Shown: piece after piece, positions 1 through 8,071 of the stretch
Position numbering within the stretch: the stretch's first letter is position 1
Layout of the letters: every line of letters begins with the position of its first letter
Source of the DNA: Pseudomonadales bacterium
GTDB taxonomy: Bacteria > Pseudomonadota > Gammaproteobacteria > Pseudomonadales > Halieaceae
Length of the DNA: 64,000 nt
NCBI GenBank assembly: GCA_024234675.1
Contig: JACKNU010000001.1
Coordinates: forward strand, 310,001 to 374,000
Direction of reading: 5' to 3'
The notes under the pieces: model-generated
Database searches by the model: none
Seen by the model: the letters and a program-made list of their open reading frames with translations, nothing else
Told to the model about the DNA's origin: nothing
Position numbers and translations under genes: made by a program

Positions 1-1
1 C

Positions 2-211
2 GACGTGGTGGGCATGACCGGCATGCCGGAGGCCTCACTGGCTCGTGAACTGGGGCTGGCCTATGCCTGCGTGTGCATGGTGGTCAACCCCGCCGCCGGC
101 CTTGGGCAGGAGCCCATTTCCCTGCAGATGATGCGCGCCACGCTGGCGCGGGAGGCGGCGGTGGTGAGAATGCTGCTGCGGGCCCTGCTGCAGGACCGTT
201 ACGGAGCCTGA
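2..211 (+). CDS. S-methyl-5'-thioinosine phosphorylase, C-terminal fragment
   Basis: The gene enters from the left edge and only its last 69 residues are present, ending in TGA at 209-211. The visible part begins with DVVGMTGMPEASLAREL, the purine-binding and active-site segment of the MTAP/PNP family, and continues into the usual C-terminal helix. In pseudomonads the enzyme beside csiV and mfd is the methylthioinosine-type phosphorylase, which recycles the methylthioadenosine product of polyamine synthesis, so that name is preferred over plain MTA phosphorylase. The family is clear; the substrate is inferred from synteny. It converges on csiV, whose 3' end overlaps it by 13 bp. Confidence 0.8.
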   Translation, partial: DVVGMTGMPEASLARELGLAYACVCMVVNPAAGLGQEPISLQMMRATLAREAAVVRMLLRALLQDRYGA

Positions 212-1377
212 GTCCCGGACAGGGGCGGCTGCTGGGCGGCGATCGCCGCCAGCTCTTCGGCACTTACCGGGGTGAAGCGGATGACCACGCCCAGCAGGGG
301 ATGGTCGATATAGTGCGTCTCATTGCTGCGCATGCGCGCTTTTTGCTGCAGCGCCACGGCGTGGCGGAAGGGATAGGCGGGCCGGGTGTCCAGCTCGGGT
401 ATGACCTCCGCCAGGCCGTCCTCGCCCAGGGTGCCGGCGGCGGCGCCCGGTTGTGGCCCCATGCCGGTGGCGGCTGTAGCGACCGGCTCCGGTGCTTCCT
501 GCGCCGCCGCGCCGGCGGATGCAGCGGGCAGCGGCAGGTCGCCCGCTGGCAGCGGCTCCTCGATAATCAGGGAGGGCGGGCTCAGGGGTGGGGCCGGCAT
601 CTGCCAGGTGCCGGGCAGATAGCTGCCAGCGGTATTGAGCCACAGGTCCGTTTCCACCTGCAGGTAGCGGGTCAGGTACAGCTTGATACTGCCCTGCAGG
701 CGGGGCCACTGGCCGGTGTCGCCGGAGTCATCCAGCACGATGGGCAGGCTGTCGCCCTCGGAGGGCACCGGCTGCACCCAGGTCTCGTGAAACAGGACCT
801 CGTAGCGCCCGCTGCGCTCCAGTTGCGCCACCTTGCCGCCCAACTCCCGGTACCCCTGCGGCAATACCACGAAGGGAACCGGCCCTGCCGTCGCCGCCGG
901 GCCGGCGGGCTCGGTCGCCGCGCCGTCCGCGGGGGCGCCGGTGGCCGGGGCTGCGGCTGCCGTATTGCCCGCGCTGGCGGCGGCCGCGGTATCGATCACG
1001 GGCTGCGGCGGCACAATCACGGGCTGCGGCGGCACAGGCGCGCCGCCGGTGCCGGGCCCCGGCAGGGTGATGATCTGGCGCCCGTAGGTATCCACGATAC
1101 TCGTGCCGGGATACTGCCGCAGGTTGGCCCGCACCCGCTCGGGATAGATCAGAAAGCGTGCCTCGTCGGGGTAGTCCAGCCTGGGAATGGCTTCCCACTG
1201 CTCCGGGCTGGCCGCTCCGCCCGCTTCGGCAGGCGCCGCCCGGTGGGCGAAGACCACCAGTTCCACCCGGAACCAGCGGTTGTCCTGGGCCACGGTAGTA
1301 GCGCTGGCCAGCAACAGGGCGATGGCCGCCAGGGCGGGCAGGGGGTGCAGGGGGTGCAGGGGGGTTAATCTGGGCAT
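199..1377 (-). CDS. csiV: CsiV family periplasmic protein
   Basis: A 392-residue exported protein. A signal peptide ends near residue 30 (TTVAQ before DNRWF). The conserved N-terminal domain starts WFRVELVVFAHR, followed by a long Ala/Pro/Gly-rich linker and a C-terminal domain with HYIDHPLLGVVIRFTPV. CsiV proteins are periplasmic peptidoglycan-linked proteins needed for cell-shape integrity in Vibrio and are typically encoded beside mfd. Here the ATG overlaps the mfd TGA (TGATG), so the two are probably translationally coupled. The linker contains a short tandem repeat (VPPQPVI twice), and the signal peptide carries LHPLHPL, encoded by a GC-rich 9-bp repeat that could slip. The exact molecular role of this homologue is not visible from sequence. 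Confidence 0.8.
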   Translation of the reverse strand: MPRLTPLHPLHPLPALAAIALLLASATTVAQDNRWFRVELVVFAHRAAPAEAGGAASPEQWEAIPRLDYPDEARFLIYPERVRANLRQYPGTSIVDTYGRQIITLPGPGTGGAPVPPQPVIVPPQPVIDTAAAASAGNTAAAAPATGAPADGAATEPAGPAATAGPVPFVVLPQGYRELGGKVAQLERSGRYEVLFHETWVQPVPSEGDSLPIVLDDSGDTGQWPRLQGSIKLYLTRYLQVETDLWLNTAGSYLPGTWQMPAPPLSPPSLIIEEPLPAGDLPLPAASAGAAAQEAPEPVATAATGMGPQPGAAAGTLGEDGLAEVIPELDTRPAYPFRHAVALQQKARMRSNETHYIDHPLLGVVIRFTPVSAEELAAIAAQQPPLSGTQAP

Positions 1378-4300
1378 CAGGCAGCGTTTTCCGTCAGGTC
1401 ATTGGCAAAAGTGTCCAGCAGCGCCTCGATAAACTGCTGGCGCTCGGCCGGGTCGGGCAGTTCGCGCTCGAAGCGCAGGCGCGTGGCCCCGGCCAGTTTA
1501 TATGCACGGGGCTCGCCCTGCACCAGTTTCACCAGGGTGAGGGGATTCACCGGGGTGTTGGTCTTGAAATCGATGCTGCCACCACCGGCACCGGCCTCGA
1601 TGGCCCGGATTCCCAGCTGCTCCGCCTTGAGGCGCAGCCTCGCCAGCAGGAACAGGTTCCTGATCTGCGGTGTCAACAGCCCGAACCGGTCTATCATCTC
1701 GACCTGCAGCTCGCGCAGGCCGTCCTCATCGGGGGCGGCGGCGATACGTTTGTACAAGACCAGCCGGCTGTTGATATCCGGCAGGTAGTCCTCGGGAATC
1801 AGGGCCGGCAGGTGCAGGTTGATTTCGGTGCCCTGTTCCAGCGGCGCATCGATATCGGGTATCTCCCCGCGCTGCAGGGACTTCACCGCCCGTTGCAGCA
1901 TGTCCATGTACAGGGAAAAACCCACGCTGTGAATCTGCCCGCTCTGTTCGTCCCCCAGCAGTTCACCCGCGCCGCGTATCTCCAGGTCGTGGGTGGCCAG
2001 CAGGTAGCCGGCTCCCAGGTCGCCGGCGGCCTCGATGGCCTCCAGGCGCTTGCCGGCGTCCGGTGTCAGGGCTGAGCGGGGTGGAATCATCAGGTAGGCG
2101 TAGGCCTGGTGGTGGGAGCGACCTACCCGGCCGCGCAACTGGTGCAGTTGCGCCAGCCCGAACTTGTCGGCACGCTCGATGATGATGGTATTGGCATTGG
2201 GAATATCGATGCCGGTCTCGATGATGGTGGTGCACAGCAGGATGTGATGGCGCTGGTGGTAGAAGGCCGACATGACCTGTTCCAGCTCGGTCTCGCGCAT
2301 CTGCCCGTGGCCCACCGCGATGCTGAGATCCGGTAGCAGTTCCCGCAGTTTGCGGGCCTGTTCCTCTATGGTCCTGACCTCGTTGTGCAGGTAGTAGACC
2401 TGGCCGCCGCGCAGGGTCTCGCGCAGCACGGCTTCCTTGATCAGGGCGATATTGTGCTCGCGCACAAAGGTCTTGATGGACAGGCGCCGGGCCGGCGGCG
2501 TGGCGATAATGGACAGGTCGCGCATGCCACCCATGGCCATATTGAGCGTCCGGGGTATGGGGGTGGCCGTGAGGGTAAGTACGTCGACTTCGGCGCGCAG
2601 GGCCTTGATGACTTCCTTCTGCCTGACCCCGAAGCGATGCTCCTCGTCGATGATCAGCAGCCCCAGGTCAGCGAACCGGAAGTTGTTCTGCAGCAGCTTG
2701 TGGGTGCCGATCAGGATGTCCACTTCACCCGCGGCCACCCGTCGGGTCACCTCGCTCAATTGCTTGCCGGACTTGAACCTCGACACCACTTCGACAGTGA
2801 CGTCCCAGTCGGCAAAGCGGTCGCTGAAAGAGTTGAAATGCTGCTGCGCCAGCAGGGTGGTGGGCACCAGCACCGCCACCTGCTTGGCGCTGCGGGTGGC
2901 CAGGAAGGCCGCCCGCATGGCCACCTCGGTCTTGCCGAAGCCCACGTCGCCGCAGACCAGCCGGTCCATCACCCGGGTGCTCTGCATATCGCCTATCACC
3001 GCGTCGATGGTGTCCTGCTGGTCCGGGGTTTCCTCGAACGGGAAGGCGGCGGCGAACTGCTCGTAGTCGTGGTCGCAGGCGCCGAAGGCGAAGCCCTGCC
3101 TGGCCTCGCGCCGGGCGTAGACATCCAGCAATTGTGCCGCCACGTCGCTGGCCTTCTCGCTGGCCTTGCGGCGGGCTTTTTCCCACTGGTCCGAGCCCAG
3201 TTTGTGCAGCGGGGCGAGTTCCGGGTCGGCGCCCGCGTAGCGGCTGATGAGGTGCAGCGAGGCCACCGGCACATACAGCTTCGAACCCTGGGCATACTCC
3301 AGGGTCAGGAACTCCGCCTGTTGGCCGTCCACCTCCAGGGTCTGCAGCCCGGTGTAGCGGCCCACGCCGTGTTCCAGGTGGACCACCGGTACGCCCTCGC
3401 GCAGCTCGTTGATGTCCCGGAAGATATTGGCTGCCGCCGCCTCGTCCTGCTTCTGGCTGCGGCGGCGGCGCTGGGCCACCCGGTTGCCGAACAGCTGCGC
3501 CTCGCATACCAGGGTGGGCTGCTCGGGTCCGAAGTACATGCCCCTGTCCAGCGGCGCCGTGGCGATGGCGAAGTCCAGGCCGGACTGCAGGAAGTCGTGC
3601 CAGTTGGCCACCGGCGGCGGTTCCAGTCCCACCTCCCGCAGGGACTCCAGCAGCACTTCCCGGCGCCCGGCGGATTCCGCGCACAGCAGTACGGGAGCCC
3701 GGTGCTCATCCAGGAAGCGAGCCAGGCGCTCCGCCGCTGTCAGGTTGCGGTCCCCGGCCAGGTCGGGGGGTGGTTTGACCCCCGACTGCCGGTGTACGGG
3801 CGCGTCCTGGTTGTGGCGCAGTTCCAGCACCGCGTAGCGACCCAGAATCTGGTACAGCTCCTCCACCGGGGTAAAGCAGCGCCGCGGGGGCAACAGGGGG
3901 CGCCGCGGGTCGATGCCGTATTCCTCGAAGCGTGTGTTGACTTCCTCCCAGAAATGGCTGGCGGCGCCGTGATGATCGCCGCTGGTGATAAGCGCGGTGT
4001 TTTCCGGCAGGTAATCGAAGAGCGTGGCGCAGCGCTCGAAAAACAGCGGCAGGTAGTACTCGCAGCCCCCCGGGCTGCGCCCGGCGCTGACCTCCACGTA
4101 GGTGGGGCACAGATCCGGATCCACCTCGAAACTGTCATACCAGTTCATCTGGAAGCGGCTGATAGCGCCGCGATCCAGGGGGTATTCACGGGCCGGCAAC
4201 AGCCGGATGGCCGCTACCTTTTCCACGGTGCGCTGGGACTCCGGGTCGAAACTGCGCAAGCTGTCGACCTCGTCGTCCAGCAGGTCGATCCGGTAGGGCA

Positions 4301-4841
4301 GTTCGCTGCCCATCGGGTAGATATCCAGCAGGGAGCCGCGCAGGGCGAACTCACCGTGCTCGTAGACGGTCTCCACGTTCGCATAGCCGTTGCGCTGCAG
4401 GTTGCGACGAAAGCTGTCTATGTCCAGCGACTGCCCGGTTTCCAGTACCAGGCTGGAACCGGCGATATACTCGGTGGGCGCCAGGCGGTGCATCAGGGTC
4501 GGGATGGGGACCACCAGGATGCCAGAGGTCGCGGCGGGGAGCCGGTACAGGGTATCCAGGCGCTCGGAAATGATGTCCTGGTGTGGGGAAAAATTATCGT
4601 AGGGCAGGGTTTCCCAATCCGGGAAGGCCAGCACCTCCACTGGTGCGTCCAGGAAGAAAGGCAGCTCCCGCTCCAGCGCCAGTGCCGAACTGGTGTCCGC
4701 GGTAATCACCACCAGCAGGCGCCCGGGCTGTGCCAGTTCGGCGATGCAACGGGCGTCGGCGCTGCCGGCGAAGGGACCCAGGGCGGTGCGCGTGGCTGCT
4801 TGCCGGGGCCATGGGGTGCTTGACAGGAGTTTGGAAAACAT
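1377..4841 (-). CDS. mfd: Transcription-repair coupling factor Mfd
   Basis: At 1154 residues this matches the family's usual length. It releases RNA polymerase stalled at DNA lesions and recruits UvrA for nucleotide excision repair. The N-terminal UvrB-like module runs through about residue 330, the RNA-polymerase interaction region lies near 480-540, and the superfamily-2 translocase core holds Walker A (GDVGFGKTE, about residues 627-635) and a DEEH box (about 730). HQLRGRVGRS is the motif VI region. The C-terminal TRCF domain follows. It is the first gene of an mfd-csiV unit and is divergent from gap, with a 175-bp shared upstream region that contains a perfect inverted repeat at 4874-4890. 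No key motif is missing. Confidence 0.97.
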   Translation of the reverse strand: MFSKLLSSTPWPRQAATRTALGPFAGSADARCIAELAQPGRLLVVITADTSSALALERELPFFLDAPVEVLAFPDWETLPYDNFSPHQDIISERLDTLYRLPAATSGILVVPIPTLMHRLAPTEYIAGSSLVLETGQSLDIDSFRRNLQRNGYANVETVYEHGEFALRGSLLDIYPMGSELPYRIDLLDDEVDSLRSFDPESQRTVEKVAAIRLLPAREYPLDRGAISRFQMNWYDSFEVDPDLCPTYVEVSAGRSPGGCEYYLPLFFERCATLFDYLPENTALITSGDHHGAASHFWEEVNTRFEEYGIDPRRPLLPPRRCFTPVEELYQILGRYAVLELRHNQDAPVHRQSGVKPPPDLAGDRNLTAAERLARFLDEHRAPVLLCAESAGRREVLLESLREVGLEPPPVANWHDFLQSGLDFAIATAPLDRGMYFGPEQPTLVCEAQLFGNRVAQRRRRSQKQDEAAAANIFRDINELREGVPVVHLEHGVGRYTGLQTLEVDGQQAEFLTLEYAQGSKLYVPVASLHLISRYAGADPELAPLHKLGSDQWEKARRKASEKASDVAAQLLDVYARREARQGFAFGACDHDYEQFAAAFPFEETPDQQDTIDAVIGDMQSTRVMDRLVCGDVGFGKTEVAMRAAFLATRSAKQVAVLVPTTLLAQQHFNSFSDRFADWDVTVEVVSRFKSGKQLSEVTRRVAAGEVDILIGTHKLLQNNFRFADLGLLIIDEEHRFGVRQKEVIKALRAEVDVLTLTATPIPRTLNMAMGGMRDLSIIATPPARRLSIKTFVREHNIALIKEAVLRETLRGGQVYYLHNEVRTIEEQARKLRELLPDLSIAVGHGQMRETELEQVMSAFYHQRHHILLCTTIIETGIDIPNANTIIIERADKFGLAQLHQLRGRVGRSHHQAYAYLMIPPRSALTPDAGKRLEAIEAAGDLGAGYLLATHDLEIRGAGELLGDEQSGQIHSVGFSLYMDMLQRAVKSLQRGEIPDIDAPLEQGTEINLHLPALIPEDYLPDINSRLVLYKRIAAAPDEDGLRELQVEMIDRFGLLTPQIRNLFLLARLRLKAEQLGIRAIEAGAGGGSIDFKTNTPVNPLTLVKLVQGEPRAYKLAGATRLRFERELPDPAERQQFIEALLDTFANDLTENAA

Positions 4842-4873
4842 AGGCTCTGGAGTGGGTGGGCGAGGGGCGCTGC

Positions 4874-4890
4874 GGCGCTATTGTAGCGCC
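4874..4890. repeat. Perfect inverted repeat between mfd and gap
   Basis: GGCGCTA, a 3-nt spacer (TTG) and TAGCGCC form a perfect 7-bp inverted repeat. The minus-strand hexamer TACAAT (4885-4880), a possible mfd -10 box, overlaps it. It could be an operator or a start-site hairpin; no regulator is identified. Confidence 0.45.
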
Positions 4891-4949
4891 AAGCCCGCGT
4901 GGATAACCAGCAAGCTGCGGTTGGGTCCCGGAAAATTGCCCCTCGCAAC

Positions 4950-4978
4950 TTGCACGGCCCCGGCGCTATGACGATAAT
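4950..4978 (+). promoter_or_regulatory. Sigma70-type promoter for gap
   Basis: TTGCAC (4950-4955) and GATAAT (4973-4978) are separated by exactly 17 bp, each one or two mismatches from consensus. They lie 38 bp before the GTG start of the GAPDH gene, which has TGAGGA as ribosome-binding site at 5003-5008. Confidence 0.6.
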
Positions 4979-5016
4979 ACGCGCCCCGAACCCCGCCCAG
5001 CCTGAGGAACACCTAC

Positions 5017-6489
5017 GTGACCGAAGATCGCCAGCGCCCACGCCCCGACGACTACTTCAAGAACTGGAAAGAGCGGGAGGCCCTCGCCGAGGGCATGATT
5101 CCCCTGGTGGGACGGCTGTCGCGCGAGAAAAGCGTCAAGTGCTACATCTACGGCAAGCCGCTGGTGAATCGCTCGGTGCTGGAGATCATGAAGGATCACC
5201 GCTATGTGCGCCAGGTCGAGGGCAACGAACTGTCCGAGTTTGAGACCTATCCCGTTTTCACCCACCTGATGGGCCTGGACCTGGGCCCCGCCCACATCGA
5301 TGTCGGCCGCCTGGCGGTGCGCTACCAGGAGGAGGGGGTACCCGCCGGCCAGAGCCTGGAGCAGTACGTGGAGCAGGAGCTGGCCGACCTCGTGGGCAGC
5401 AAGAACAGGCCGCTGGAGCAGCCCCAGGACGTGGTGTTGTACGGTTTCGGCCGTATCGGTCGCCTGATGGCCCGGCTGCTGATCGAGAAGACCGACGGCG
5501 GCGACTGCCTGCGCCTGCGAGCCATCGTGGTGCGCAAGGGCAGCGCGCCCAACGACCTGGTCAAGCGGGTCAGCCTGCTGCGCCGCGACTCGGTGCACGG
5601 CGCCTTTGACGGCACCATCCGGGTGGACGAGGAGCACCAGTCCTTCGTGGCCAACGGTAACGAGGTGAAGGTGATCTACGCCAACAGCCCGGCCGAAATC
5701 GACTATACACAGTACGGTATCAACAACGCGATCATCATCGACAATACCGGCGCCTGGCGTGACGAGGCGGGCCTGTCCCAACACCTCAAGAGCAAGGGTG
5801 CCAGCAAGGTGATCCTGACAGCGCCGGGCAAGGGCGATCTCAAGAATATCGTCGCCGGGATCAACAGCGACCTGATCGAGCCCTCCGATACCATCATTTC
5901 GGCCGCCTCCTGTACCACCAATGCCATCGCCCCGCCGCTGAAGGCCATGGACGACGAGTACGGCGTGGTCACCGGGCATGTGGAAACGGTGCACGCTTAC
6001 ACCAACGACCAGAACCTCACCGACAACTACCACAAGGCATCGCGCCGCGGCCGCAGTGCACCTATGAACATGGTGATTACCGAGACCGGCGCCGCCAAGG
6101 CGGTGGGCAAGGTGTTGCCGCAGTTAATGGGCAAATTGACAGGCAATGCCATCCGCGTGCCCATCCCCAACGTGTCCATGGCCATCCTGAACCTGACCCT
6201 GGGACGGGAGACCAGCGTGGAGGAGGTCAATGAGTTCATGCGCAACCAGGCCCTGCACTCGGCCCTGCGCAACCAGATCGACTACTCCGCTTCCCCGGAG
6301 ATCGTGTCGACGGATTTCGTCGGCTCGCGCCATGCCTGTGTCTTCGATGCCCAGGCCACCATCGTCAACGGCAGGCAGGCGGTGCTGTACCTGTGGTACG
6401 ACAATGAATTTGGTTACAGCTGCCAGGTGCATCGCGTGCTCGAGAAAATGGCGGGCATCCACTTCGCCGAGTATCCGCGAGAGGGGTAG
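5017..6489 (+). CDS. gap: Glyceraldehyde-3-phosphate dehydrogenase, long type
   Basis: A 490-residue GAPDH starting at GTG 5017 behind TGAGGA. The Rossmann nucleotide-binding motif YGFGRIGR is at 142-149 and the catalytic cysteine is C299 in SAASCTTNAIAP. The C-terminal half carries HAYTNDQNLTDNYH and WYDNEFGYSCQV, both standard for the family. It interconverts glyceraldehyde-3-phosphate and 1,3-bisphosphoglycerate. Standard enzymes are about 335 residues; this one has an extra N-terminal region of about 135 residues with no motif I recognise. Pseudomonads also have a long GAPDH gene between mfd and nqrA, so this is an inherited subtype, not a fusion artefact. Cofactor preference and direction of use cannot be read from the sequence. 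Confidence 0.95.
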   Translation: MTEDRQRPRPDDYFKNWKEREALAEGMIPLVGRLSREKSVKCYIYGKPLVNRSVLEIMKDHRYVRQVEGNELSEFETYPVFTHLMGLDLGPAHIDVGRLAVRYQEEGVPAGQSLEQYVEQELADLVGSKNRPLEQPQDVVLYGFGRIGRLMARLLIEKTDGGDCLRLRAIVVRKGSAPNDLVKRVSLLRRDSVHGAFDGTIRVDEEHQSFVANGNEVKVIYANSPAEIDYTQYGINNAIIIDNTGAWRDEAGLSQHLKSKGASKVILTAPGKGDLKNIVAGINSDLIEPSDTIISAASCTTNAIAPPLKAMDDEYGVVTGHVETVHAYTNDQNLTDNYHKASRRGRSAPMNMVITETGAAKAVGKVLPQLMGKLTGNAIRVPIPNVSMAILNLTLGRETSVEEVNEFMRNQALHSALRNQIDYSASPEIVSTDFVGSRHACVFDAQATIVNGRQAVLYLWYDNEFGYSCQVHRVLEKMAGIHFAEYPREG

Positions 6490-6610
6490 GCTGGTAGAGA
6501 GCGGCCGCGGCCGGTGCGCCGCGGTCACCGGGTTATCTTGAATCCAACAAAACTTGTTCGGAATCAAAGAACTCGGGGGCGCCGTGTGGCGTTTGGTGGA
6601 GGCAATCCGC

Positions 6611-6616
6611 TATAAT
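6611..6616 (+). promoter_or_regulatory. Probable -10 box of the nqr operon
   Basis: A perfect TATAAT followed by a GC-rich discriminator (GCGCGCGG) lies 108 bp upstream of nqrA. No good -35 hexamer is present at 16-18 bp, so an activator or an extra element may be needed. The rest of the 235-bp gap holds no gene. Confidence 0.5.
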
Positions 6617-6724
6617 GCGCGCGGTCCGGGTGCCGACATGCGCTTGCTGCGCACCCAACAGGGTTTTCGCCCTTGAGACGGCTTCAGCCCATCCACATAT
6701 TTTTCGAATCTGTAGGCAGATCGT

Positions 6725-8068
6725 ATGATCAAGATCAAGCGGGGCATGGACATTCCTATCCTGGGAGCTCCCCAGCAAGTGATAGATGACGCGCCCGCGC
6801 CGCGGGCCGTGGCGCTGGTGGGGTTCGACTACGTGGGGATGAAGCCCACCATGGAAGTGAAGGAGGGCGACCGTGTCAAATGCGGCCAGCTGTTGTTCAC
6901 CGACAAGAAAACCCCGGGTGTTTGCTACACCGCGCCCGGCAGTGGCGTGGTCTCGGCCATCAACCGCGGCGCCAGGCGCGTGCTGCAGTCCGTGGTTATC
7001 GACCTGGACGGCGACGAATTCGAACAGTTTGACAGCCACAGCGCCGACGCGGCCAGGGCGCTGGACGCCGCTGCCATTCGCCGGCAACTGGTGAACAGCG
7101 CCCAGTGGACCGCGCTGCGCACCCGCCCCTACAGCAAGGTACCGGCCCCGGACAGCGATGCGGCCGCCATCTTTGTCACGGCCATGGACACCCACCCGCT
7201 GGCGGCGGACCCCGCGGTTATCATCGCCGAACAGCGCGATGCCTTCGCCCTGGGCCAGGACCTGCTGGCGAAGCTCACCGCCGGCAAGGTCTATGTCTGC
7301 GCGGCACCGGAGGCCGATATTCCCCAGGGGCGGGCGGGCAACATCGAGCTGGCCCGGTTTTCCGGCCCCCATCCCGCCGGCCTCGCCGGAACCCACGTAC
7401 ATTTTCTCGAGGGCGCCAGCGCCAGCAAGGTGGTCTGGACCATCGGCTACCAGGACGTCATCGCCATCGGCCGCCTGTTCCTGGACGGCAAGCTCTACAC
7501 CCAGCGTGTGATCGCCCTGGTCGGGCCCCAGGTCGAGCGGCCACGCCTGCTGCGCACCCGCCTGGGTGTCGATCTCCAGGCCCTGTGCGCGGGGGAGTTG
7601 CGCGCCGGGGACAACCGCATCATCAGCGGCTCGGTGCTGGGCGGTCGCGCGGTACATGGCGGCACCGCCTACCTGGGGCGCTATCACAACCAGGTCAGCG
7701 TATTGCTGGAGGGCCGCAAGCGGGAGTTCATGGGCTGGATATCGCCGGGCTTCAACAAACACTCCAACATGGGCATCTATTTCACCAGCTTTTTTGGCAC
7801 CAAGCCGCTGCCCATGACCACCACCACCAATGGCAGCGAGCGGGCCATGGTGCCCGTGGGCAGCTACGAGAAAATCATGCCGCTGGACATTCTGCCTACC
7901 CAGCTGCTGCGCTCGCTCATCGTGGGCGACACCGAAATGGCCCAGGCACTGGGCTGCATGGAACTGGATGAGGAAGACCTGGCGCTCTGCACCTACGTCT
8001 GCCCCGGCAAGTACGAGTATGGCCCCATCCTGCGGGACAACCTGACTCGAATCGAGAAGGAGGGTTAA
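6725..8068 (+). CDS. nqrA: Na+-translocating NADH:quinone reductase subunit A
   Basis: NqrA, 447 residues, is the cytoplasmic peripheral subunit of the sodium-pumping respiratory NADH dehydrogenase and is implicated in quinone binding. It begins MIKIKRGMDIPILGAPQQ, the family N-terminus, and has the biotinyl/lipoyl-like early domain (PTMEVKEGDRVKCGQLLF) and the C-terminal CTYVCPGKYEYGPILR segment. It opens a tightly packed operon: nqrB starts three bases after its stop. Length and motifs are normal. Confidence 0.97.
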   Translation: MIKIKRGMDIPILGAPQQVIDDAPAPRAVALVGFDYVGMKPTMEVKEGDRVKCGQLLFTDKKTPGVCYTAPGSGVVSAINRGARRVLQSVVIDLDGDEFEQFDSHSADAARALDAAAIRRQLVNSAQWTALRTRPYSKVPAPDSDAAAIFVTAMDTHPLAADPAVIIAEQRDAFALGQDLLAKLTAGKVYVCAAPEADIPQGRAGNIELARFSGPHPAGLAGTHVHFLEGASASKVVWTIGYQDVIAIGRLFLDGKLYTQRVIALVGPQVERPRLLRTRLGVDLQALCAGELRAGDNRIISGSVLGGRAVHGGTAYLGRYHNQVSVLLEGRKREFMGWISPGFNKHSNMGIYFTSFFGTKPLPMTTTTNGSERAMVPVGSYEKIMPLDILPTQLLRSLIVGDTEMAQALGCMELDEEDLALCTYVCPGKYEYGPILRDNLTRIEKEG

Positions 8069-8071
8069 GGC

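Noticed and set aside
2385..4823. 812-codon open frame on the plus strand opposite mfd
   Set aside because: Antisense shadow of a GC-rich gene; the translation is His/Gln/Gly/Val-rich with no family resemblance, and mfd motifs are unmistakable on the other strand.
6505..6524. Hairpin CCGCGGC-CGGTGC-GCCGCGG after gap as a terminator
   Set aside because: A strong stem, but no T run follows it; it may only be GC-rich sequence, so it is not annotated as an intrinsic terminator.
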